Assembly (NCBI RefSeq): GCF_040581485.1
Contig: NC_090133.1
Location: 19,096,001-19,160,000, forward strand
DNA length: 64,000 bases
Direction: 5' to 3'
From: Linepithema humile
Lineage: Eukaryota; Arthropoda; Insecta; Hymenoptera; Formicidae
In this document: positions 23,588 to 35,400 of the stretch, piece after piece
How positions within the stretch are numbered: the stretch's first letter is position 1
Layout: every line of letters starts with the position of its first letter
Notes under the pieces: model-generated
Told to the model about the DNA's origin: nothing
Database searches by the model: none
Seen by the model: the letters and a program-made list of their open reading frames with translations, nothing else
Made by a program: the position numbers and the translations under genes

Positions 23588-26500
23588 ATGGAGTGTGCTA
23601 ATTGCCTGGTAACACCGTTTAAGAAATCGTTATCCCACACATCAAACGTGTTAGATAATTTCGAGCATACAAAATGCGGGAAGTTACTGAAGCCGGAAGT
23701 TCACGTAAGTTTTTAAAGAATCGTGCAATCCTTCATGAAAGTATTTTGGATAAAAATTTATATTATAAGAAATTAATTTCCGCATATTATTTTATTTGCA
23801 GCATGATAAAGACGAAAATGAGATATCGAATGACGCGGGAGAGAAACAGGACAATTATTATTATGCCAATTGCGACTCTTCGATATGGATGAGAAGCTGC
23901 GAAGAAGAGGTGATCGAACCCCTTCGATCGATCAATGTCACCGGTAGCATCCCCAAATGGCTAAAGGGCACGCTGCTGCGAAACGGTCCGGGCAATTTAA
24001 AAGTGGGCGAATATCGCTATCAGCATCTGTTCGACAGCTCCGCTTTGTTGCACAAGTACGTTTTTACATTAAAATGATTTTCGGGCGATAAATAAATCCG
24101 GACAAATTCCGCAGATTTGAAATCGCCAACGGAGAGGTCACTTACCAGCGTCGATTCGTCCAGACTGAGGTGTACAAGAGGAACCAGGCCGCTCAGAGGA
24201 TAGTCTTCAACGAGTTCGGCACTTATGCGACGCCGGATCCTTGTCACAGCATATTTCGCAGGTAAAAGAAGCGACGACGCAGATAACTCTGAAAAATATA
24301 AATGCGACGATTAGTGCGGAGAAAAATTATGAGAGTTGATTTTATATAAAAAATTATTATGTACGGCAGTAACCGCGGATCATGAAGGAATTATAAAAAT
24401 TTTTACCATGTTTTTCACATATGATGGCTTTATGGTCCACAATTACTGCCGTACATAATAATTTTTGATATAAAATTTTCTCTGTGTAGAAAAATTACAT
24501 ATCTACGTTAAGATTTCGCGACGTTTCGACAAAATTTGTAAAATTTTTCCTCTAAATTTATTTGAGTGCGATACTTCAGGGTGGCCGCAGTCTTCAATCC
24601 GGATGAATCGATGTCGGATAATTCCATGATCACGGTGTATCCCTTCGGTGATGAATATTACACATTCGCGGAAGCGCCGGTGATGCACAGAATCGACCCG
24701 AAGACTTTAGAAACGATGGGCAGGGTAAGCGCTCAAATATACTTGGCAATGGACTTAAATAGATTCAGTTTCTCCTATCAGAGTTTGTTGCAAATGGCGC
24801 CAATATTTTAAATAAATTTCTCTTGATTTTTTGCAGATAAACGTGTCGCAGTATGTTAACATCGTAAATCATACCTCGCATCCTCATGTTATGGCCGATG
24901 GCACGATTTATAACGTAGGAATGAGCGTGACGTCGAGAGGTCCTCAATATAACGTCGTATGCTTCTATCCTGATCGCGTGACTACTGGTAAGATTTTTCT
25001 CTGCAACAAAATTAAAAGAAATTTTTGGCAGATGGAATTGAAGAATTTATTGCGACAATAATTACATGGGAAAGATAATTTGATACTACAGAAAATTATG
25101 CTCAAATTAATTTCCTCGATTCCAAAATATTTCTTTAAAAATGTTAATTTTTTTATTTATATTTTTTAAAATACTTCACTCCTAGAAAATTGAATTAAAT
25201 CGCTGTCGAATTGAATTAATTCGAGTACAATTCTCATAGACGATTCCGGAGAGAAGCAGAAGCTCTCGATGTTTGATCAAGCGACGATCGTAGCCAGTGT
25301 GCCGAGCAGATGGCTACTGAATCCATCATACATGCACACATTCGGCATTACCGAGAATTACTTCATCATCGTGGAACAGCCATTGGCGATCTCCTTCATC
25401 AAGATGGCGATGAGTCATATTAAGCAAGAACCGATGATAAACTCCTTCAAGTGGCACGAGAATGAAACCGTATGTTCAACCTGCAAAAATATTATAAATC
25501 ATTAATTAAATCAAATCAAGCAGCAAATTAGATTTATTGTTCTACTATCAGACGCTTATTCATGTGATCTCGAGGGAGACGGGTCAAACAATGAGGACGT
25601 TTGTTGCCGAGACATTTTTCTATCTTCACATCATCAATCAATTCGAGACTCGTGACGGGGAGTACGTCGTGCTCGATATATGCTGCTATCGAAACCCGAA
25701 GATGTTGGAGTATATGTACATCGATTCGATGAAGGTAGAGTCGCGCGAAAAATTCGCAAAAGCGATTTAACATCGATAATTTTAACAAAAATTAAATAAT
25801 TATTATATAATAAATTTAAAATATTAAAACAAGCTTATTAAAACTAAAAATCACGATTGTCTGTACGATATATCGCAGAGTATCAAATTATTGTAACTAC
25901 TAAATGTATTAATTCTTATAATTTCGCAATATATCGTTCGATCAACCGCGTTTTCAGTTTAATAAGCTTTACATAAAGACCTATTTGTTCTTAATAAATT
26001 TTTACAAATATTTGTATAACTGAATTCACTTATCTTAAAGTATTCATGCTACACAATTATCGTTCGCAGGATATGCACGGAGATTCCGAGTTCGCGAGAT
26101 TGTTCCGTGCCAGGCCGCTGCGTTTCGTGCTTCCGATGAGACAACCGCCTATCGATACACCTTTCGAGCACAATATCATCGCAATTAAAACAGTGCATCA
26201 GAGTTTGGAGGATCGCAAGCTAGATTTTCAGATCATCGATTCACAGAACAATTTTAGCACTGGTCATGAAATCGAATATCTCGACGAGACCAAATGCCGG
26301 ATGAACGAGCAGAGAAGCGCTCTGTGGAAGAAACCTGCCGCTCATCGACTTTCTGACGGCAGGATCTTCGTGAAGCCGGAACTCCTCTGCGACATCGGTT
26401 GCGAGACACCGCGAATAAACACGGACTCGTGTCTCGGCAGCGAGTATCGATACTTCTACGCGATATCCTGCGATATGGATCTGAACAATCCCGGAACGGT

Positions 26501-27042
26501 CAGTATATTTCGCGAGCTTTTACAGTAATCAATAAAAATGTCTCTCTTTTTTTTCTTGTTTCACGCTGTTGTATAAATTAAAACTGTCTCGTATAAATTA
26601 GATAATTAAAAAATAATTAAGTAAAGTAACGCATACATCTCTTTTTACATAATTCAGTGCGAAAAGAGTGGGTAATATTTCACTTATAAATAAAACTAAT
26701 TTCATTTACAGCTTATCAAGGTTGACACTTATCGCAAGACGAAGAAAATGTGGCAGGAAAAAGGTGTTTACCCTAGCGAACCAATTTTTGTGCCGAATCC
26801 CACCGGAAAGGTATATCGTTTTTATTAGGAAAATAGAAGAAATCAAATTGCTATACTTTTTTCTCTTTCAGAACGAAGACGACGGTGTCGTTGTAAGCTC
26901 GCTCGTCTGGGCGGATAAGGAGACTCGAGTTGATCTGTTGATCTTGGATGCTGTGACGTTTACGGAAGTCGCGAGGGCTACCTTCGACACACCCGGGCCG
27001 GTACCTAAGTGTCTACATGGTTGGTTCAGTCTAAACAAATAA
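23588..27042 (+). CDS. Carotenoid isomerooxygenase, ninaB type (ten exons, 641 aa)
   Basis: Exons: 23588-23704, 23802-24055, 24115-24261, 24580-24724, 24837-24987, 25240-25469, 25552-25734, 26070-26498, 26712-26810 and 26872-27042. All have GT-AG borders and compatible phases, summing to 642 codons including the stop. It belongs to the RPE65/BCO/NinaB family of non-haem iron carotenoid oxygenases, which in insects cleave and isomerise carotenoids to make the visual chromophore. The four expected iron-binding histidines are present: HPH at residues 236-238, H304 in SYMHTFGITENY, H374 in FFYLHIINQFE, and H634 in CLHGWF close to the C-terminus. WLKGTLLRNGPG and the following block mark the family N-terminus. 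Length is close to fly NinaB. The ATG at 23588 opens a cysteine-containing 39-residue first exon that ends exactly at gtaagt. An AATAAA near 27242 is a likely polyadenylation signal. Intact, no frameshift seen. Confidence 0.93.
24342..24473. mobile_element. Hairpin MITE in ninaB intron 3, about 132 bp
   Basis: Inverted arms ttatgtacggcagtaa (left) and ttactgccgtacataa (right), extended on both sides by matching AT-rich sequence, surround a roughly 40-base centre. It lies wholly within the intron between exons 3 and 4 and touches neither splice site. Short and non-coding. Confidence 0.7.
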
Positions 27043-29440
27043 TCGTCGAACATACAATATATTAGACCAAAAGGAGATTCGTGAGATTTCCTTGGTAAAA
27101 GCTTAAATGTATCATTATCAACAATTCGTTATTAACATAACGTAACATAAAAGGTTTTTATCTGGGAATGTAAATATACTTTTAAGCGTAGCGTGTATGT
27201 ATGTTGCAAATATAAATTACTGTGTCAGTAACTTAAACTGAAATAAAGCGAATTAAATACGTCGAATTTACAATCGAATTTATCCTTACATTACTATTAT
27301 CACCGAGGATCGTATAATATTATAAGGAATGCTACTTCTGTTGGAGATATCACGTATACCTTATAAAAAATTCTTTTTTTACTATTCTTAATATTAAAGG
27401 TGCAACAAAGTATTAACATTTAAAATATTCGGAAGGTACAATCTTTATGCTATAGGATTAATATTGAAAGGACGTAGCATAATATTGTCAAACATGAATA
27501 TAATAAATTATTTAATGTCTTTTCGCGATGCGTACTGTATTTACAATTGGCGAACAGTATTGTCACGTACAATCCGAATAATGCAATAATGCAGAATAAA
27601 TGTACAATTTGATGAATAAGAACTTGATCCGGTGGAATGTAAAATGTGCTTTAACCGTTCAAATGTCAAGAAGCGCCATCGCGTTTTTTCTGTTTTATAT
27701 ATCAAAAGTCCAGCGAACGCCGCAGTAAATTAAGTTAATCTTTACAAAAATCTATAGTATAGAATTCATGAAAGCTACCTTTAAATATTAAGTTGAATAG
27801 TGAGAAAAAGAAGTGCAATAGCGCTTGTTGGCATTTTTTGACGAGAATAAAAGAAACGCGAATGCGCTATTTGGCATTTTTCGCATGCATTCTTACAATC
27901 GCTTTCAGCACTCAAACGGTTAAATATTGTCATTTCGGAATTCGGTTGTGCGGTGAAATATTAAAACAATTCTCAGCTATTCTCTGGGCTGCGATAGCGA
28001 TAATAGTAATACAAAGTTCGACAGAGATAATATCGTCTCAATTATTTCATGAAATTATTAGAATAGTAACTGCGATCTACATCCTTGACCTAATTAATTA
28101 TCTAGCAGTGAATTATGAGAAAACACTCTTCATTCTGATACACAAAATGCGACATGTTTTCAAGCGATAGTTTTCAACTATCGATATACAATTCTCACGA
28201 TAAACTTTTTGGATTTCTAACAAAAAGTAAAATTTATTCTTGAATGTGCCTTGATTGGTAATTACTATTATTCAAGTTGAATAATTTCTACAAAATTAAA
28301 ATTTTGTAAAAACAAATGCGAGTTTAAATTAAAAGAAATTCAATCTTAGAAAAAATCTTCTAGAATCTTAGAAGAAATTCACACAATAGATATTCGAGAC
28401 AGTTTTTGATCGCTTCTAAATTAAATATCATATGAATAAAAGATTGGTCTGTATTTTCTCGCTAAATCTGATCTACAACGTGACAAATTCTTATATATTT
28501 AAGCAACAATAATTAACAATTTGTATTAATAAATAATAGTCTGGCACAACCATGGTCAGATAATTACTAGCTAAGGGAGCATTGGCATAGGAATCCTGAA
28601 TAATCTTATACATGAGAATAATCATCAGCTCGCAATATAAATTATGCATTTTGTGTAGAAAAGTTCAATATCGTTGCTTTTGGCATTTCAAATCACTTCA
28701 CTGAAACTTGCGTTCGGGAAAAACTTTACCTTATCGCTTGTAACAAAAGTAATAGACTTGCCATTCACAGCGCATTCATAAACGTATACTCATAGCTCAA
28801 ATCTTCGATTAAGATTCAAAATTCACAGTCTGAATACGACTCATTCCGATATTTAGTGTAATTCATTTAATTTCGATTACGATTTAAATATCTAGAAAAT
28901 CTTAATCCTTATCCTAATTTTGTGCGCGTTTTATTATGTAAATATACCGTCGCATTATTTTAATTAGATATACGAAACGAAAGATATATATTCTCTTTGT
29001 GATGTTCCCAATAAAACACTTCCACATAAATTGTCCGTCAAAAAACCTTCCGAATATGTACAAATTCTATTCGAATACAAATAATCTACGTACGCGAACG
29101 CGAACAATATTTCCATCAATCACATCATTTTAATATCGCATTATTCGATATTCCGTTAAAATAGAAAATTCCAAGAAAAGAGTCACGCTGCTTAATACTA
29201 TCTCGCATGCTCGCGTCTTTCTTCGGGATTTTGTTCACCTTAGGCTTAAGTACGAGAGAAGTGTTTGAGAGTTACATGAGTTTGTATAACGATTTTGACG
29301 CTTAATCGCGTAAATAATCACGACAGAAGGAGGAAGAAGCAAGTAAAACACGGCTCTCGCATTCAGGCCACACCGCGTTACAGGACAACGGCGACGTGGC
29401 TATCACAATATGAGTTTTCGTTCGTCTCGGTTTGGTTCCT
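27043..29440. other. Intergenic region between ninaB and ClC-a (tail-to-tail)
   Basis: Holds the ninaB 3' end with its AATAAA, the piggyBac-like MITE at 27655-27919, and AT-rich sequence without a gene. A 125-codon hydrophobic open frame (27793-28170) starts at a TTG inside the MITE and is probably fortuitous. The two genes converge here. Confidence 0.5.
27655..27919. mobile_element. piggyBac-like MITE, 265 bp, TTAA flanks
   Basis: Flanked by TTAA at 27651-27654 and 27920-27923. The ends are CCGTTCAAATGTC and, in reverse, CCGTTTGAGTGCT, imperfect inverted repeats of the kind seen in piggyBac-type elements, which always insert at TTAA. The interior contains two similar direct phrases (a gcgct(t)gttggcatttttt type at about 27820 and a gcgctatttggcattttt type at about 27864). 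No transposase. Confidence 0.6.
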
Positions 29441-32400
29441 TCAAACTTTGTCCATTTTCTCGATTTCCACAGATCCAATGGAATTGATCGCGATATTCTT
29501 GTTGCTCTCCGTGTCCGTCTCACTTCTCGCCAAACTGGAGATTGACGCACCGATGTGAGACTCAGAATGCATCGGCAGAATCCCAGCGTTCGCGTCTTCG
29601 ATAGCTTTCCTCAACTGCAAAATAAAATTTGTGCAAATTTTATTAATTTTATAAAACTTCATGTCCATTCGTTGACTTCGTATTTAAACGCATGAAGCGA
29701 TGCGACAAATATCACATCACAGTGCATTACCTCCTTTAACCCGACGACGCCGACTAGTCTACCGATGGCCGTTACGTAAGCGTGGTTCACGCCGACCATG
29801 CTGAAGAGACTGTGAACCTTAAGCAAGGACGTTCTCTCGACCAGCTGAAAGGGAGCCGGATCAATGTGACACCTCGAGAAATCCACCTCGAGTGCCATCT
29901 CGCTCTCCTCCCATCGTTTCTGATCCTCGGCCGACATGTCTATCACCCTCTCTCGAGGCTGGTTAACACAAGAGTAACGCACAAATATTATTTACCATTT
30001 AAATACTTTTTTGCTATTTAAATATTTGTAAAAGCAGCAACGATATTTAATCACCAATTGCACTTTCTTCGATGTTGCCGGACTGGGCGCCAGCATGGGC
30101 GTGTGAGGCGGCACGTTCATGACTTCCTGACTGTCGCGTCTGGTGCCGCTGCCGGATCCCCCCAATTCCGGATCGGGATCCACGTCTTGCAATGTGGCAG
30201 ACTTGCGAAAGATCGCCTCAAATGCCAGACGTATCCTGTAATTTTAATAATTATATTGATATAATTCCTTCTTATTCTACAAGGTAGTAATTTATAAAAA
30301 AAACTTTCTTAACATGCTTATTAAAAAATCGACATCTTAAAAGAAAAAAGTAATGATGCATATTTCTTTACAAAATGCAGTAAAATATAACAATATAAAA
30401 TACATTTTTCAACATGTAAAGCTATTAATGCTAAAGAAGTTAACAACTCGCCTGCTTTCCGCGCCTGTGACAGTTGTATAGGGTGTCACAGCCGGACTGA
30501 CCAACGGGCTGAAGCCCTTTAGAGTGAAGGAATTCGTCTTTTTCAAAATCGACTTTTTCGGTTGGGAGCCGAACACCGGTGAATGGTAGGTGTGCTGAAA
30601 AAGAAAAATACGCAATACATCTCTCGATGCTTCGGTAATAACACGCGTCGTCGATTGACGTCAAAGTCAACTGTGCGAACGTGTGACTTACATGATCGGA
30701 ACCGCCGTTGTTTGGTGACATCGTTAGATCGTTAACACTCTGCCGCTGCATTTTGAGAATGTCCGGTGCCGGGATGACCTCGAATCGCGAAGGCCTCCTC
30801 GTTCTCTCCTGTTCTCGCAGCTGCCGTTCCATTTCCTCGCGCGCCCTTTCCTCCGCCTCTTTGTGCCATTTCTGCGCGACCTGAAACATCAACAACGGTT
30901 ATGGAAGCGAATGGCACGGAATATCCGCAAGGCGCTAGGAGTTCCATTACCTGTAATCTTCTTTCGCGACCGATGTGCTTCTCAATGAGCTTGATTAATT
31001 CTAATCTCTGAATCGATCCAAGCAGAATCATGGAGTCTGGGGTTTCCACCAGAGGAAATCCGCGAAGCTTGCGATTCTCCTTCAGTAAGGTTTTCAGCTT
31101 TTGGTAGCTGATACCGTGCCATATGTATTTCACATCGCGCACCATGAAATCCTCCACGTAGACATTATACATTCCTACAATAATCGGTTTTTAAAAACCG
31201 CCATTTTTCTCGTAAACTTACACGTCTAAACGCGTCGACGTAAAATTACCTTGCTAATTATTCCGAACGGCATGCCTTACGATAAGCATACGAAAAGTGA
31301 TAGAGTATAAGCATTACAATATATTAATTTCTTAATTTAAGAAATTAAAAATTAATTGAATTAATTCATGAGAGAAATACCTGAACTGGAGGGCAACAGA
31401 TCGGGCAAGTAAGGCAACTTCTTGATAAGGATAATGCTATCGTATATGCTGGGTTGCAGAAGCGCAGCGATAGCGTTGCTGATTAGTACGGCTATCATTA
31501 TTGGTACAATGTGCGTGATCTGTCCGGTCATCTCGAAGATGATGACACTGACGGATATCGTGTGCGTCACCGCGCCCGAAAATGCAGCCGCGCCCACCGT
31601 GGCGTATCCACCTAAATGATACAATTGCGTGATATAAGTCCAACTCCTCCCTTAATTTCGTTTCTTCTTAAATTGGAGTAAATATTAATCCTCGTTATTC
31701 CGAGATAATTTTAATCGCTACATTTGCTTTACAAATGCTTCATTTTGGAAACATAATTTTTATCAATTATTCATGATGCGCTATCTTCTTTTTTCACATT
31801 TTCTATTTTACAAAAAATACCTATATATAGACAATTGTGTGCTCAAATTTTAATTAAATTAAAAAAACAAAATTTTAGTGTAAATTAATTACCTGGTATA
31901 ATAGGCGTTATTACTCCACCGTAGCGCACACCATTGGGGAACCAGAGAGCCATGGCTTCCCCGACTGCTCTACCCAGCGCAGCTCCAATTTTGAACACGG
32001 GTATGAAAATACCGGAAGGCACTGGCACCGTGGAACTTATGATGCTAAAGATAAACTGAAACCGAAATATTTCCTCAGGTTTTCTTTGTTTTCATCATAT
32101 ACTACTTAAAAATAATAATGACACGCCTTCGAGCAATTGTTAGAAAAAAAAAAAAAAAAAAACATCACTTTACTTACAGTGACTAAGACGAAACTGAGAA
32201 GCCCACTGAAGACGTCAGTATACGGCGTCGACCAGTGCTTCACAATATTCATCTCCTCGGCGCCAAGATGCTCCTTCGTCCAAGTGAAATTAGTGAAAAG
32301 ACCGTGAACCTGATCGTGCGTGTTTAGATCGCCGGCCATGAATTGGCCGAGTCCCAGTGGAAATGACACGGACGAGACCATGAGCGAAACAATGCCCGGA

Positions 32401-35400
32401 TAGAGAAAGCGACTGTAAGTAACCACAATTGTTTCTCATTGACGTCTCACAAAACAAATTTATCACGACGATTATAAAAAAAAAATCTTCATTCGTAAAT
32501 GACTTACTTCTTCTGCAGAAAGCTGTTCATGCTCTTGTTTTTGCGCATGAAGATGACGTACTGTCTATGCAGCCAAACATAGAAAGCACCCAGCAGCCCG
32601 CTGCCAACGCCGATCAAGGCGAAGACGAAGAGCTCCTGCGGATCGAAGGGAAAATCCATGGTGAAACTCGTGGCAAACATCGCCGTGATGGTCTCCTCTC
32701 GCTGGAACCAGATCGCCAGCAGGCGGAACATCGTGGCGCCGCAGACCGCCGCAAAGAAGCCGCGCCAGTAGTTCCTGACGGCGAAGTACACCGTGGTGAC
32801 CTCGATGCTGAAGAGGACGCCGCCGATCGGTGCCGCGAAGCAGGAGGCGACACCGACGGCGCAGGCTGCAGCCAGCATCTCGCAGTTCCTGCTCTCGTTC
32901 TCGTAAATGCCCTGGAAGCTCGTGACCAGTTTGGAGAGGAGCGTCGCGACGATGCTGGCGATGTGCACGAATGGACCCTCCTTGCCGAGTGGCAGCCCCG
33001 ATCCCAAAGTCGCCGTCAGACCGATCACCTTTAACGTGTCACGAGTCTCGATTGCCGCTGCCACGTATCGCGGGATTCAAGACGAATTTTATCACGCGCC
33101 TTTTTAACGACTCCCGAAAGTTTACTCAATCTAACTATTATTAATACTTGCGTGTGTTACCACTTTGAATTTAATTACAACTCTCTCGAGTGTTTAATGG
33201 ACGGATTATCGACGGCGAGCGTAATTAACTCACCTTGGCGATTAAGGTGCGAAAGGTCAAGTACTCCTTCAACGCTACACCGCGCAGAATGGTCTTCATC
33301 TCTGGAATACCGGAGCCTATACTTTGCGGCGCGATGATGTGCACGAAACCGGCGCTAAAGAGAATCAGACACACGGGCAGAGACACCCAAGCCAAATACT
33401 TGAGCGCCGGATGCGTCGAAAGATCCTGATAGAGCCATATCCTGGCTGGTGAAAGAGAAGTCATCATTAATGCACGGAGCGTATATCAATATCTTCTTGT
33501 ATCAAAAAAATCCTATTTCTTTTATCTATTTTCAAGTTTCGCGATCTTACAGCTACTTTTTCATTTTCTGCATAAAAATTACCTCACAAATAATTAACTG
33601 ATTTTTATTTTTTCTGAAACTAATAAAATATCAGAACAATAAAAAAATAACAAATCCTGCAAATTATATTGACAAGTTCTGAAACTCTTAAAAGTTACCT
33701 TGTAATTCTCATTATTTTCCGAATTAATAAAGCGATAAAATAATTTCTAATGTTTCCAATATTTTATAGCTGCAATTCTTTCCTCTTTGCAAAGAATAAA
33801 TATTCAGAAATATTTTATCCGAAGACGAGAATGCTAAACGCAAGGAAGACTGACCGTTATTGCACATGGAGATGCCGCGATCCATGGCATAACTGATAAG
33901 CGCCATAATGATGCCGAGAAGTGCCAGAAAGATCCAGTCCTCGCCGAGCCGTGCACCAGTGTGCTTCCAGGCGAAGGCCAGCAGAGCCAGCAGCTTCCGG
34001 CAAAGCGGACCGCGCCGGGATTTACGTAGGTCCTCGGCCCTCGTCTTATCATATTTCCGTCTCGCTTTCTCGTGATACTTAAGCCTACGCGCCTCTTCTT
34101 TCGCGTATTCACCCAGGTCCCTCGTATAGCGACCATACATCTAAAGACAGCCGATTTCGCATTATTTCGAGATCGTTTAATCGCGCGTGATTCGCGCACA
34201 GGCGAGAGACGACGTCGTTCGTTCAAATTTTTAAATATTTGAATGTGTATTTTTTTCAAAATATATCAGTTTTTTTTATCAGAATTAAAAAATGTACCTT
34301 TCTCCTTATCGTGCGAGATCAAAATACACAATTTCGCTGTTCGGTAAAATCGTGTTTTTGTAAGCAGTTTGGTGTAACAATTACATGTTGTCTAATACGT
34401 TTCCTATATCATAATATGATAATATATTTGATTCGATTCCAAGGTGACACTGTATTTCGGTATATCTATTAATTGAGCGGGATGTATGTTAATCGAGATA
34501 GGTGCTTTCAAAAAATAAAGGAGAATAATTAACTGTCACATCCGTAGTCTTTGTCAAACATATCGAATATCGAGTAAAATTGATTTATCAATCAAATCTC
34601 GAGAATGATTCGTGGTTTTTATACGTACCTATCATACTATCAATTTAGTGATTGTAACGGAATGCTGTGTTACGATTTCGATAAGTTTTTCTTCGGAAAA
34701 ATTATCGGTTTGTTTAATCACAAGTTGTCGAAACAGCCAAGATGTGACACTAGTTAACGGCTTAGTTTACACCGCACGTTTCATCCATATTATAAATCCG
34801 TATATATTTGTACTATATATCGTTTATATCGCCAGATTAAGCTGTTTAATATGAGTTTTGTACGAATATAACACTCGATACACACAAATATAACACAAGT
34901 CAAACGATCTAGTGTAAACTAGGCCGATATATGAAAAAAAGTATTAAAGACGCAGAAAAACAAACTTTCGCCTTCGATTGGGGATTTAATACTGGAACAA
35001 TTTCGAAACACAAAACTTGTTTCTGATATCGGATCAGCCTGATCAGCCTGATCAGCCGGATCACCTGTATTATCTCTAATCTTTTATCTATCTAACCCAA
35101 AATAATAAATTTTCCGGCTAAAATCGTACACTCAAAAAAATATTTCGCTGATGTAGTTAGATTTCTAGATATCGCAACAAGAATGTATCGCTATTTTTCG
35201 TATCTGTGAAAACATTGTTTGTCACATATAGAATTTATAGCAGTAATGTTCTAGCAATAACTTCTGAAAAATTTAGGTACCATTGCTAAATGTTATTCAT
35301 TGCATGATCTAACACGTGATTGATCTTATATAGATAGGCGCTTTAGAGAAACTTTCTTTTTAAAGTTCACAAACAATACAGATATATATTCTGTTTCTGT

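Noticed and set aside
27793..28170. 125-codon hydrophobic open frame on the plus strand
   Set aside because: It lacks an ATG at its start (TTG), begins inside the piggyBac-like MITE, and has no splice context or recognised domain.
32429..33034. 201-codon plus-strand open frame over ClC-a exons
   Set aside because: Antisense shadow of well-conserved ClC-a exons with GC-rich codons.
33028..33064. Earlier start for ClC-a exon at an ATG-like codon (frame beginning MAAAIETRDTLK)
   Set aside because: Family alignment requires IAK directly followed by VIGLTATLGSG, so the exon starts at 33028. The upstream codons are intron.
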